Assembly (NCBI GenBank): GCA_034411995.1
Contig: DAOUME010000026.1
Coordinates: 1-64,000 of the forward strand
Reading direction: 5' to 3'
Length of the DNA: 64,000 nucleotides
DNA from: JAUVXJ01 sp034411995
GTDB lineage: Bacteria > Chloroflexota > Anaerolineae > UBA7937 > B3-Chlor
Both the position numbers and the translations under genes were made by a program. The notes under the pieces are model-generated. The model was not told the DNA's origin. It did not search any database and was given only the letters and a program-made list of their open reading frames with translations. Below are positions 20,769 through 29,461 of this stretch, piece after piece. How positions within the stretch are numbered: position 1 is the stretch's first letter; each line of letters starts with the position of its first letter.

Positions 20769-22232
20769 TCAGTACAGGGCCCACAAACAAGGCGTGACAT
20801 CGGTCTGGTAGCGAACGCAGCCGGTCAGGCCGCTGCCTGCATCGTTGACCGCCAGGAACAGATCCTTCGTGTCAGGGCTGCACGCGTCGTGCTGGGTCCC
20901 GCCTTCGTTGAAGCCGTGATCCGTGGTCACCAGAAACAGCGTGTCGGCGAGCATACCTCTGGTCCGCAGTTCGCCCACCAGCCGGCCCAGCTCCCGGTCA
21001 TCGGCGACCAAAGCTTGGGAGTAGTCGGCGCTGTTCTCACCTTGTCCGTGACCCACTGCGTCGGGTTCCCTGTAGTGCACCCACAGGAAGAATCTGGAGC
21101 CCGCGTACGTTCGGATGAAGACCAGGGCGTTGTCCGTCACCCAGGACTGGGGCTGCCTGGACACCCTCCAGAAATCAATCTCGCCCCGGGCGTTGTTCAG
21201 AGTGGTGTTGGGCCAGAAGGGCTCGTCCTTGGAGCTGACCAGGCCCGTGGCGTAACCCCTCCCCTTGAACCATTCCCAGAGAGTGAGGCCGTCGGGAATC
21301 GGATGAGGGTCTTCGTTCGTCCAGTTGCCCATCCCCGAATACCCCAACCCGGTGGCCATGGCCGCATTCCCGGGCCCGGTCTCCGTACGATAGCCTGCTT
21401 CGCTGCCTGGGCGGCAGTTCTGCGACTTGATGACTGGCCAAAGCAGCGGCTGGTTCTCCTGGACGAACGCGGCCAGGTTGGGGAGCTGGCCCCTGTTGAG
21501 CATCTCTTGCAAGTGGGCGCGTTGCGTGCCGTCCCAAACGACGAGGATCACGCCCGTGGGGCCGCGCTGGGGCCGCGGCACAGAGGTCGCCGCCGGTGTC
21601 GGTGCCCGCGTGACCGCGGGTACCGGCCCCTCGGAACAGCCGGGGATGACCAGTCGCTGTCCCACCCAGATGAAGGAGGGGTTGGCCAGGTTGTTGGCGA
21701 TGGCCAGCGCCCACACCGCCGTACGGTAGCGGAGGGCAATTTTGGTCAGGGTATCCCCCAGCTTGACCTGATAGGTGCAGGTCGCAGGGGGAAGCATGCC
21801 GGGCGAAGCCGTTCCCGGGACTCTCAATCTCTGCCCCACGTAGATGATATTGGGGTTCCACAGCCCGTTCAGAGCGGCCAGATGGGCACAGGTGGTCCCC
21901 AACCGCGCAGCGATGCCGTTCAGCGTGTCGCCTGGCTGGACCAGGTACGTGGTCGTCTCCGCTGGTGGTGGGGCTGCTGCACCGGAGGGAATGACCAGCG
22001 TCTGCCCGGCGTAGATGAAGTTGGGGTTCCAGAGGTTGTTGGCCTGTGCTATCGCGGCGGCGGACAGACCGTACCGTCTGGCGACGATCGTCAGCGTCTC
22101 TCCCCACTGTACGACGTGGACGGTCGAGCCTGTGCCCTGGGTCTCCGGGGCCGCCCATAGAGGAGACATGGATTCCACGAGCAGGACGCCTAGCACCAGG
22201 ACCGCGACCACACCACGGACGAGCCTGTTCAC
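20769..22232 (-). CDS. LysM x3 - alkaline phosphatase/phosphodiesterase fusion
   Basis: The 487-residue protein has a signal peptide and three LysM domains closely similar to those of the next gene. The rest is a domain of the alkaline phosphatase superfamily (nucleotide pyrophosphatase/phosphodiesterase type). VILVVWDGTQRAHL supplies the first metal-binding Asp, TGPGNAAMATG the nucleophile region, HYREPDAVGHG a metal-binding Asp/His pair, and TTDHGFNEGGTQH the second Asp-His set. It is probably a wall-attached hydrolase of phosphoesters; the substrate is unknown. The start is a GTG at 22232. Confidence 0.85.
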   Translation of the reverse strand: MNRLVRGVVAVLVLGVLLVESMSPLWAAPETQGTGSTVHVVQWGETLTIVARRYGLSAAAIAQANNLWNPNFIYAGQTLVIPSGAAAPPPAETTTYLVQPGDTLNGIAARLGTTCAHLAALNGLWNPNIIYVGQRLRVPGTASPGMLPPATCTYQVKLGDTLTKIALRYRTAVWALAIANNLANPSFIWVGQRLVIPGCSEGPVPAVTRAPTPAATSVPRPQRGPTGVILVVWDGTQRAHLQEMLNRGQLPNLAAFVQENQPLLWPVIKSQNCRPGSEAGYRTETGPGNAAMATGLGYSGMGNWTNEDPHPIPDGLTLWEWFKGRGYATGLVSSKDEPFWPNTTLNNARGEIDFWRVSRQPQSWVTDNALVFIRTYAGSRFFLWVHYREPDAVGHGQGENSADYSQALVADDRELGRLVGELRTRGMLADTLFLVTTDHGFNEGGTQHDACSPDTKDLFLAVNDAGSGLTGCVRYQTDVTPCLWALY

Positions 22233-22270
22233 CCGTCAACCCCCCATACGCCCGCTGCGAATCATGCGAT

Positions 22271-22299
22271 ATTCAATCACAGGCAACGCAATCTGTCAA
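22271..22299 (-). promoter_or_regulatory. Candidate promoter of the LysM gene pair
   Basis: On the minus strand TTGACA (22299-22294) and TTGAAT (22276-22271) are 17 nt apart, about 40 nt before the GTG start of the LysM-phosphodiesterase gene. The -10 box is weak. Confidence 0.45.
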
Positions 22300-22379
22300 T
22301 GGCAAACGCTGCCCCTGGTCACACGGCCTCAGATTTCGTCACAGCGCACACTGCGCTCCACCCCGGGCGGACGACACGC

Positions 22380-22408
22380 TTGACAACCTCCGCACGATGC
22401 CGTACTAT
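22380..22408 (+). promoter_or_regulatory. Promoter of the cysteine synthase gene
   Basis: TTGACA (22380-22385) and TACTAT (22403-22408) are separated by exactly 17 nt and lie about 90 nt before the ATG of the cysteine synthase gene. Confidence 0.65.
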
Positions 22409-22497
22409 TCAACCCGTTGCGCAGACGAACGGGACCAGAACTGCCAGCACATGCGCAGCAGCGACCCACCAGTCGTCGTCAGCGAGGAGTGTTCGAA

Positions 22498-23475
22498 ATG
22501 CAGCGTGGACCATCTGCAGCCGTGGCCGGCGGGGTACTGGAGCTCATCGGCCACACACCCCTGGTACGCCTCCACAGGATCGGCGCGGAGCTGGAGTGCG
22601 AGATCCTGGGCAAGCTGGAGTACCTCAACCCCACCGGGAGCATCAAGGACCGCATCGCCCTGTACATGATCGAGAACGCCGAGAAGAGGGGAGACCTCAA
22701 GCCTGGCTACAGGATCGTGGAGGCCAGCACCGGCAACACGGGCATCGCCCTGTCCTTCGTGGCCGCCGTCAAGGGCTATCCCATGACCGTCTACATGCCC
22801 AAGGCCGTGGCCAGCGAAGAGAGAAGGCGTATGATGGAGAGCTTCGGCGCCGAGATCGAACTGGTGGGCACCGAGGACCTGGACAGCTCTCTCGATCCCA
22901 GCGTCCACGGCGGCGTGATCGAGATCGTCCCGCGGCAGAAGTGCAAGGAGGTGGAGGCCGCCAACCCCCACGTGTGGTGGGCCAGGCAGTTCAGCAACCC
23001 CGACAACGTGGCCGCGCACCGGGAAACCACGGGGCCGGAGATCCTCCGGCAGACCGGAGGCCAGATAGACGCCTTCGTCGCCTCCATCGGCACCGGCGGC
23101 ACGCTGCTGGGCGTGGCCCAGGCCATCAAGCCAGTCTGCCCTGACGCCCAGATGATCGCCGTGGAGCCCGCCGGCGCGCCGTGGATCGGCAGAGGGAGGG
23201 AAGCGATACCCTTCATCCAGGGGATCACCGATGGACTGCTCTTCGAGATCCTGGACCAGGGCGTGCCCGACGAGATCTTCTGGGTCAACGACGACGCCGT
23301 GCAGATGGCTCGTCGCCTGGCCCGCGAAGAGGGGCTGTTCTGCGGCATGTCGGCAGGAGCCAACGTCTACGCCGCCCTCCAGGTGGCCCGAAGGCTGGGC
23401 CCGGGCCAGACCATCGTGGCCATCCTCACCGACAGCAGAGACCGCTACCTGACCACCGAGAGGTACATCACCTAG
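22498..23475 (+). CDS. cysK: Cysteine synthase (O-acetylserine sulfhydrylase family)
   Basis: This PLP enzyme of fold type II makes cysteine from O-acetylserine and sulfide. The 325-residue product starts at the ATG at 22498 behind GAGGAG. LIGHTPLVRL and the PLP lysine in NPTGSIKDR (Lys50) are present. The substrate-binding STGNTGIAL and the phosphate loop GTGGT are also present. The C terminus reads ILTDSRDRYL. Cystathionine beta-synthase-like or phosphoserine-using variants cannot be excluded. The following 254 nt up to the next promoter hold only fragments of dispersed repeats. Confidence 0.88.
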   Translation: MQRGPSAAVAGGVLELIGHTPLVRLHRIGAELECEILGKLEYLNPTGSIKDRIALYMIENAEKRGDLKPGYRIVEASTGNTGIALSFVAAVKGYPMTVYMPKAVASEERRRMMESFGAEIELVGTEDLDSSLDPSVHGGVIEIVPRQKCKEVEAANPHVWWARQFSNPDNVAAHRETTGPEILRQTGGQIDAFVASIGTGGTLLGVAQAIKPVCPDAQMIAVEPAGAPWIGRGREAIPFIQGITDGLLFEILDQGVPDEIFWVNDDAVQMARRLAREEGLFCGMSAGANVYAALQVARRLGPGQTIVAILTDSRDRYLTTERYIT

Positions 23476-23729
23476 GGACAGAGTTTCGTTCCTCCACCTA
23501 CCACAGCATCCTGAGCGACCCCCTGAGCTGGGCGAAGGGTAGCTGCGAACCGCGGTGGAGCAGCGTATCGAAGGGCGCGGTTGAACCGCTGAGATCCTCA
23601 CCATACCCCAACCAGTTCCGCGGACCTTCCCCACATGCTACGACACGGGCCTGCGGCTCAGCATGCCTCCTTGGCGTGAGGCATCGAACGGGCACGACCC
23701 GACGGCGGGCTCCCGAAAGAGCCCCCGAT

Positions 23730-23758
23730 TTGACACAGGTGCCGTTTTCGGGTATAAT
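23730..23758 (+). promoter_or_regulatory. Consensus sigma70 promoter of the RhlE gene
   Basis: TTGACA (23730-23735) and TATAAT (23753-23758) are both perfect and 17 nt apart, one of the strongest promoters in the window. Predicted transcription starts near 23765, leaving a leader of about 160 nt. Confidence 0.85.
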
Positions 23759-23795
23759 ATGTAACGTTGGTTAAGTTAATCGGTTTGGCGTCTTG

Positions 23796-23831
23796 CACCG
23801 TTCCGATTCACCCAATCGGAGCGGTGTTTTT
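23796..23831 (+). terminator. Attenuator-like hairpin in the RhlE leader
   Basis: A 13-bp stem, CACCGTTCCGATT (23796-23808) with AATCGGAGCGGTG (23814-23826), contains one G-T wobble and a 5-nt loop. TTTTT (23827-23831) follows. It lies about 30 nt after the predicted start of transcription and 93 nt before the start codon. As built it is an intrinsic terminator between promoter and gene, implying conditional read-through. Confidence 0.75.
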
Positions 23832-23924
23832 GTGCCCGTCTGGGTCAATTCACAGGTATCATGTCTGAATCTATCGCAGAGTCAAGAGTGCGACTTGGCT
23901 CAAAACAGTCAAGGAGCACTGAGC

Positions 23925-25154
23925 TTGAATTTCGAACAATTCTCTTTTGATCCGCGCATCAGCGCTGGCATCAGGGCACTTGGGTACACCACGCCCACCC
24001 CAATTCAGCAGCAGGCGATCGGCGTCGTGCTTGAAGGGCGCGACGTGCTGGGAACAGCCCAAACCGGCACGGGGAAAACCGCGGCCTTTGCCCTGCCCAT
24101 TCTACAGCGCTTGACCACAGGCCCATTGGGTCACGTGCGCGCCCTCATCGTGGCGCCCACGCGCGAGCTTGCCGAACAGACCCGGCAGGCGAGCGTGGAT
24201 TTGGGTCAGCAAACGCGAGTGCGCAGTGTCGCCGTCTATGGCGGCGTCAGCAAGCAGCGTCAGGTTGAGGCCTTGAGGCGCGGCGCAGAGATCGTCGTTG
24301 CCTGCCCGGGCCGCTTGCTTGACCTGGCTAACGACCGTAGCATCGACCTGTCGCACGTCGAGGTACTGGTCTTGGACGAAGCCGATCGCATGTGCGACAT
24401 GGGCTTCCTGCCCGACATTCGCCGCATTCTGAAGCTCGTGCCGGCGCGACGCCAGACGCTCTTCTTTTCGGCCACAATGCCCGAGGATATCCGCAAGCTG
24501 GCCGCCAGCATTCTCAAGGACCCCGTCACCGTGCAGATCGGCGTGATTGCCCCGGCCAAGACCGTTTCCCACGCTCTTTATCCCGTATCGCAAGGCCTCA
24601 AGAAAACGCTGCTCCTGGCTACCCTGGAACAGACGGCTACGGGCCGCGTACTGATCTTTACGCGAACCAAGTACCGCGCCCGCAACCTGGCCCGCGACCT
24701 GGGAAAACGGAGGTATCGCGTTGCGGCGCTGCAAGGCAACATGTCGCAGAATCAACGCCAGCAGTCGATCAATGGTTTTCGGGACGGCAAGTACGACATT
24801 CTCGTCGCCACCGACGTTGCTGCGCGTGGCATCGACGTTTCGGATATCTCGCACGTGATCAACTTTGATATGCCGGACACCGTGGACGCCTACACACACC
24901 GTATCGGGCGCACCGGCCGCGTCTACAAGAGCGGTGAAGCCTTCACCTTTGTGACTGACGCCGATGAGCCACTGGTGCGCCAGATCGAAAAGGTGCTGGG
25001 CAAGAAGATCGAACGACGGCGCTTGCCTGGGTTCAACTATGGCGGCTTTGCACGGGAAAGCCAATGGTCGGGGAACCGCCCGAACCACGCGCCAAAGACG
25101 CCATTAAACCGCAAGCACAACCGAGAGCACAGTAGCCGCTACCCTCGGCGGTAG
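23925..25154 (+). CDS. rhlE: DEAD-box ATP-dependent RNA helicase, RhlE-like
   Basis: This is a cold-shock or ribosome-assembly type RNA helicase. The TTG at 23925 is chosen as start. AAGGAG lies 8 nt before it, and the protein then begins with the Q-motif region at the usual distance (NFEQFSFDPRISAGIRALGY). Motifs in order are TPIQQQAI, AQTGTGKT (45-52), PTRELA, VLDEADRM, SAT, ARGIDV and HRIGRTGR. The 409-residue protein ends in a short basic tail. Upstream in-frame codons would read through the terminator-like hairpin and are unlikely to be coding. Confidence 0.93.
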   Translation: MNFEQFSFDPRISAGIRALGYTTPTPIQQQAIGVVLEGRDVLGTAQTGTGKTAAFALPILQRLTTGPLGHVRALIVAPTRELAEQTRQASVDLGQQTRVRSVAVYGGVSKQRQVEALRRGAEIVVACPGRLLDLANDRSIDLSHVEVLVLDEADRMCDMGFLPDIRRILKLVPARRQTLFFSATMPEDIRKLAASILKDPVTVQIGVIAPAKTVSHALYPVSQGLKKTLLLATLEQTATGRVLIFTRTKYRARNLARDLGKRRYRVAALQGNMSQNQRQQSINGFRDGKYDILVATDVAARGIDVSDISHVINFDMPDTVDAYTHRIGRTGRVYKSGEAFTFVTDADEPLVRQIEKVLGKKIERRRLPGFNYGGFARESQWSGNRPNHAPKTPLNRKHNREHSSRYPRR

Positions 25155-25359
25155 AATCTAGAGAACACCGCTGGTTCTGACGGGTTCCAGGGCCAGCGCG
25201 TCCAAGGGCACCTTGTTGTCCCCATGGGCGCCATCGCCCTTCTTGCGCCGGACTCGCCCGATCGGCCGGCCCGCTTCCTGGTCCGCCTCGCCTCTCGTGA
25301 AGCTCAGGAGGCGTCATGAACTGCGCCAGGCCCCACCAGGGCCCCGCGGTGGCAGATGC

Positions 25360-25388
25360 TTGACACCGTCGCTTGGTTGCGATACTAT
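25360..25388 (+). promoter_or_regulatory. Promoter of the threonine synthase-like gene
   Basis: TTGACA (25360-25365) and TACTAT (25383-25388) are spaced by 17 nt and end 34 nt before the ATG at 25423. Hexamers and spacing match those of the cysteine synthase promoter at 22380. Confidence 0.7.
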
Positions 25389-25422
25389 TGCCCTCGGACT
25401 CTGCCCCGCGAAAGGAGGGCGC

Positions 25423-26673
25423 ATGGCCAACGGCGGATCTCTGGCTACCGGACTGCGGTGTTTGTCCTGCGGCGAGACCTTCCCCCTGGATCCCAAGCTA
25501 TTCGTGGGTTGCACCGCCTGCATGACGGAGCAGTTCCAGGCACCTCTCGACGTCACCTACGACTATCCCCCTTCGCTGGAAGACGTCCTGCCCGAAACCC
25601 CTCTGCCCGGGCTGGCGCGCTACGCGCCGCTGCTGCCGCCTCTGGTGGAGGAGTTGTCGCTGGGCGAAGGCGGCACGCCTCTCGTCCCCGCGCCGGAGCT
25701 GGCCGCCTGGGCGGGCCTGAAGGGCGAGCTGTATATCAAGGACGAATCACGCAACCCCACCTGGTCGCACAAGGACCGCTTCGCCTACCTGACCATCGGC
25801 GCCGCCCTCGAAACCAAGGCCAAGGCCGTGGTCGCCACCTCCACCGGAAACCACGGCGCGGCCACGGCTGCCTATGCAACGAGGTCAGGCCTGCCCTGCA
25901 TCATCCTCTCGCCCCTCGACTGTCCTCCCGCCGTACAGTCCTTCATCCTGGCCTACGGTGCCGCCATGCTCAGAACCTCCACTCGGGCCGCGCGGATCAT
26001 CGTCGGCGAGGGCGCTCACAGCGGCCGGTGGTATCCGGCCAGCACCTTCACCCCCACCCCCACCGGCCCTCCGTACGGTACGGAAGGCTACAAGACCATC
26101 GCCTACGAAATCTGGCTCCAGCTCGGCCGCCGCGTGCCTACCGCCGTCTTCGCGCCCGTGGGGTACGCCGAGCTCCTCTACGGCATGTGGAAGGGCTTCC
26201 GCGAGCTGCGCGATCTGGGTCTGGCGGACTCCGCGCCTCTCTTGGCCGCCTGTGAACCCGCCGTCCTGGCCCCACTGCGAAAAGCGGTGACCTCTGGCGT
26301 GCCCACCGCAACGGTGCCCGCTCAACCCACGGCCGCCTATGCTATCGGCGTGACGGTCAGCGGCTACCGCGGCATCGTGGCCCTCGAAGAATCGGGCGGC
26401 TTCGCCGTCGCCGTCAGCGAAGAGGAGATCCAGGAGGCGCAGACCCGCCTGGCTCACGAGGGGATCTGGGCAGAAGCCTCTTCGGCCGCCTCGCTGGCTG
26501 GTCTGCGCAAGGCGGCCAGCGAGGATTTCCAGAGCGAGGGGCACGTGGTTTGCATCAACACCTCCAGCGGCTTCAAGGACCTGGGGGTGGGGGAATCGCT
26601 GGCCCCCCAGGCCGAGGGCACTTGGGAAGGAGTGGAGGAAGCGCTGATGAGGCATTTCGGAATCGTGCTTTAG
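25423..26673 (+). CDS. Threonine synthase-like PLP enzyme with zinc ribbon
   Basis: The 416-residue protein begins after GGAGG. It has an N-terminal CxxC...CxxC zinc ribbon (Cys13, Cys16, Cys30, Cys33), a hallmark of one threonine synthase branch. The PLP lysine lies in NPTWSHKDR (Lys117), and STGNHGAATAAYA contacts substrate. GYAELLYGMWKGF and the C-terminal NTSSGFKDLG complete the fold type II domain. Threonine synthase converts O-phosphohomoserine to threonine. Diaminopropionate or cysteate synthase relatives share this layout, so the substrate is not certain. Confidence 0.8.
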   Translation: MANGGSLATGLRCLSCGETFPLDPKLFVGCTACMTEQFQAPLDVTYDYPPSLEDVLPETPLPGLARYAPLLPPLVEELSLGEGGTPLVPAPELAAWAGLKGELYIKDESRNPTWSHKDRFAYLTIGAALETKAKAVVATSTGNHGAATAAYATRSGLPCIILSPLDCPPAVQSFILAYGAAMLRTSTRAARIIVGEGAHSGRWYPASTFTPTPTGPPYGTEGYKTIAYEIWLQLGRRVPTAVFAPVGYAELLYGMWKGFRELRDLGLADSAPLLAACEPAVLAPLRKAVTSGVPTATVPAQPTAAYAIGVTVSGYRGIVALEESGGFAVAVSEEEIQEAQTRLAHEGIWAEASSAASLAGLRKAASEDFQSEGHVVCINTSSGFKDLGVGESLAPQAEGTWEGVEEALMRHFGIVL

Positions 26674-26676
26674 GAG

Positions 26677-27825
26677 GTGAGTCCCGACATCGTGCGCAGC
26701 CTTTTCGACAGAACAGAGATCAACGGCCTGATCTTGAAGAACCGCCTCGTCCGCTCCGCAACCTGGGAAGGGTTGGCCAGCCCCGAAGGAGAATGCACCG
26801 CTGGACTGGTGGCGTTCGTTGCCCGGCTCGCCGAAGGGAGCATCGGGCTGATCATCAGCGGCTTCACCTACGTCCTGGAGGACGGCAGAGGGCTCCCCAA
26901 GAGCGCGGGCCTGGACCGGGACGACTACGTCCCTGGATACAGGAACCTCACTGCGGCCGTCCACGAACGGGGAGGGAAGATCGCCCTGCAACTGGTGCAC
27001 GCAGGCGGGCAGACCAAGACCAAGTGGATCGGAGGGCACACGCCCCTGGCACCGTCCGCCGTCGAAGACCGCGCCTATAAGACGCTGCCCCAGGAGATGA
27101 CCCAGCAGGTCATCCAGGAGGTCGTGGAGGCCTTTGGCCAGGCGGCGCGCCGGGGTCTGGAAGCGGGGTTCGACGCCATCGAGCTTCACGGTGCTCATGG
27201 CTATCTGCTCGACCAGTTCATGTCACCTCGTAGCAAGCACAGAACCGACTGCTATGGCGGCAGCGTGGAGAACAGGTCCTGTTTCGTCTGCGAGGTCTAT
27301 CAGCGGATTCGAGACCAGGTGGGCGCACGTTTTCCGATCCTGATCAAGATGAACGGCGACGATTTCATCCCTGGCGGAGCGCCGCTGGAAGACTGGGTCT
27401 ACCTGGCCCGCAGGCTGGCCAACATGGGGATCGATGCCCTCGAGGTCAGTGGTGGGACGGCGGCCTCGGGGAAGCTGGGCGCCAATCGCACCGGCATCGG
27501 CAAGGTGGAGAAAGAGGCCTACTTCCTGCCGCAGGTTCGAGAGATCAGACAGGCGGTGGACGTGCCGTTGATCATCGTGGGCGGGCTGCGCTCGCCCGGG
27601 CTCATGGAACGTCTCCTGGAGGAGGGCGTAGCCGACTACTTCTCCCTGTCCAGGCCCTTCATCAGGGAGCCGTTTCTGGTCAAACGGTGGCAGGGAGGAG
27701 ACCTCAGCAGGGCCCGTTGTATCTCCTGTAACCTGTGTTTCCGCACCAGTCTCGAGGACGCGGGCCTGACCTGCGGTTACGAGAGGAAGCTTGCCGCCAG
27801 GGGGAGGGGGCCCGCACCGGGCTGA
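26677..27825 (+). CDS. Old yellow enzyme family NADH:flavin oxidoreductase
   Basis: This is an FMN-dependent ene-reductase of the TIM-barrel OYE family. Visible motifs are LVRSATWEG, the substrate-anion pair region ELHGAHGYLLDQFMSP, SKHRTDCYGGSVENR, and FMN phosphate contacts in IIVGGLRSP. After the barrel a short cysteine cluster (CISCNLCF...C) remains, similar to the start of the 4Fe-4S segment in 2,4-dienoyl-CoA reductase relatives, but the flavoprotein extension is missing. The start is uncertain: GTG at 26677 touches the AGGAG site, so GTG at 26692 is equally possible. It follows the threonine synthase-like gene directly, probably in one transcript. Confidence 0.85.
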   Translation: MSPDIVRSLFDRTEINGLILKNRLVRSATWEGLASPEGECTAGLVAFVARLAEGSIGLIISGFTYVLEDGRGLPKSAGLDRDDYVPGYRNLTAAVHERGGKIALQLVHAGGQTKTKWIGGHTPLAPSAVEDRAYKTLPQEMTQQVIQEVVEAFGQAARRGLEAGFDAIELHGAHGYLLDQFMSPRSKHRTDCYGGSVENRSCFVCEVYQRIRDQVGARFPILIKMNGDDFIPGGAPLEDWVYLARRLANMGIDALEVSGGTAASGKLGANRTGIGKVEKEAYFLPQVREIRQAVDVPLIIVGGLRSPGLMERLLEEGVADYFSLSRPFIREPFLVKRWQGGDLSRARCISCNLCFRTSLEDAGLTCGYERKLAARGRGPAPG

Positions 27826-27948
27826 CCGGTGCCGCAACCTGAGGGCCAAGATCGAGGCGATTGCGCCACGGTGACCGCGGTGGAGACGCACCCGGGCCAG
27901 ACAAGCTCGCGGTGCCCACCGCCTAGCAAGAACGAGGAGCACTAACCG

Positions 27949-28920
27949 ATGACATCTCTTCAGCCGCCCACCTTCAGAGACGTACTCGCTGCTCGAAAGC
28001 GGATCGCCCCCTACCTGCGACCCACGCCGCTCTTCCACTATCCCCTTCTGGACGAGCTGGTGGGCGCGGAGGTCTGGGTCAAGCACGAGAACCACCAGCC
28101 GGTCGGGGCCTTCAAAGTGAGAGGCGGGATCAACCTCGCCCTGCAACTGAGCCCGGAGGAGAAGGAGAGGGGTCTGATCACGGCCTCCACAGGCAATCAC
28201 GGCCAGTCCGTCGCCTACGGTGCGCGGCTGGTCGGCGCGCCAGCCATTGTCGGCATGCCCGAGGGGGCTAACCCCGGCAAGGTGGCGGCGATCCGCAACC
28301 TCGGCGCAGAGATACTGTTCTGCGGTCGCATCTTCGACGATGCCAAGCGACGGGTGGAAGAACTGGCCCAGAGCGAGGGGTACCGCTACGTGCATCCGGG
28401 CGATGAGCCCCACCTCATCGCTGGCGTGGGCACCTACTCTCTGGAGATCCTGGAGGAGTTGCCCGAGACCGAGGTGATCGTCGTGCCCGTGGGAGGGGGA
28501 AGTGGCGCCTCGGGTGCCTGCATCGTCGCCCACACCATCAACCCCCAGATCCAGGTTATCGGCGTGCAGGCCGAGAAGGCTCCTGCTGCCCAGCTCACCT
28601 GGAAGGCTCGAGAGCGGGTAGAGGCTCCCATGGAGACCTTCGCCGAGGGCGTGGCCACGGGAACTCCGTTTATGCTGCCTCAGTCCATCTTGTGGGAGCA
28701 TTTGCACGACTTCATCCTGGTGAGCGAGGAGGAACTGCTGCGGGCCATCGTGCACTTCCTGGAGTGCACGCACAACCTGGCCGAAGGCGCAGCGGCCGCG
28801 TCACTGGCCGGCGCCATCAAGGTGCGGGATCGTCTGAAGGACAAGAAAGTGGTGCTCGTCTTGAGCGGGGGCAACCTCTCGCTGGCCAACCTGCGCCGGG
28901 CTTTGGACCTGGATCGTTAG
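27949..28920 (+). CDS. Threonine/serine dehydratase-like PLP enzyme
   Basis: The 323-residue fold type II protein has the PLP lysine in GAFKVRGG (Lys56). It also has STGNHGQSVAYGARL, the phosphate loop GGGSGASG and a C-terminal VLVLSGGNLSLANLRRAL. This matches catabolic threonine dehydratases and serine racemases that lack the ACT domain. GAGGAG lies 8 nt before the ATG. It is the third fold type II enzyme within 6.5 kb. The exact substrate (Thr, Ser, or a hydroxy-aspartate) cannot be told from motifs. Confidence 0.83.
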   Translation: MTSLQPPTFRDVLAARKRIAPYLRPTPLFHYPLLDELVGAEVWVKHENHQPVGAFKVRGGINLALQLSPEEKERGLITASTGNHGQSVAYGARLVGAPAIVGMPEGANPGKVAAIRNLGAEILFCGRIFDDAKRRVEELAQSEGYRYVHPGDEPHLIAGVGTYSLEILEELPETEVIVVPVGGGSGASGACIVAHTINPQIQVIGVQAEKAPAAQLTWKARERVEAPMETFAEGVATGTPFMLPQSILWEHLHDFILVSEEELLRAIVHFLECTHNLAEGAAAASLAGAIKVRDRLKDKKVVLVLSGGNLSLANLRRALDLDR

Positions 28921-28990
28921 CCGCCTCACGTGCTCGCGAAACAGCCTACTGAGGGAAGGGTTAGCCATTGCTGATCCCGAGGGGCAAGCG

Positions 28991-29449
28991 CTAGGGCTGA
29001 GGAAGAGGTAGCACGACGATGGTCTGGGCGGTCAGCGTTCGACCGTCGTCGCTGAACGCCCCAAACACGGCGACGTTGACCCCCTGGCGCAGTCCATCCA
29101 GTGACAATTCCCTTCCCTGGCGATCTTGCACCCTGGTCAAATCGTTCACTTCCACCAGTCGAAGCCCATCGGCAGCGCGCACGAACAGCCCCTCGTTGGT
29201 GATGCCGGCCACTCGGCCCACCAGTGCCGGCCGGGTCTCAGGGAGGTTCCCAGGCTGGCTGGGAGGAGCCTGCTGGAGGGGCTGAGCCGGCTCCGGGCGC
29301 GCACCGAAGTTGTCCATCGATCCCATCGACAAGCCCTGGTGCCCCACGTACACACCCAGGGAGAATGAGGCCAGGAGCATCAAGGAGATCAACAAACCGG
29401 CCCCCATCCCCAGCAACACTTTGCGAAAGGCCCCTCGGTCAGCGCTCAT
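28991..29449 (-). CDS. Membrane-anchored DUF5666-like protein
   Basis: The 152-residue protein has an N-terminal transmembrane anchor (about residues 10-35, LLGMGAGLLISLMLLASFSLGVY in outline) and a Pro/Gln-rich linker. An OB-like beta domain follows (ALVGRVAGITNEGLFVRAADG, VNVAVFGAFSDDGRTLTAQTI), resembling DUF5666. It sits 12 nt after the glycosyltransferase gene and is probably co-transcribed. Function unknown; likely extracytoplasmic. Confidence 0.7.
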   Translation of the reverse strand: MSADRGAFRKVLLGMGAGLLISLMLLASFSLGVYVGHQGLSMGSMDNFGARPEPAQPLQQAPPSQPGNLPETRPALVGRVAGITNEGLFVRAADGLRLVEVNDLTRVQDRQGRELSLDGLRQGVNVAVFGAFSDDGRTLTAQTIVVLPLPQP

Positions 29450-29461
29450 CGGTCACCTCCT

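Noticed and set aside
23793..23924. N-terminal extension of the RhlE helicase
   Set aside because: It would translate the terminator-like hairpin. A TTG with AAGGAG at 23925 gives the normal RhlE N terminus.
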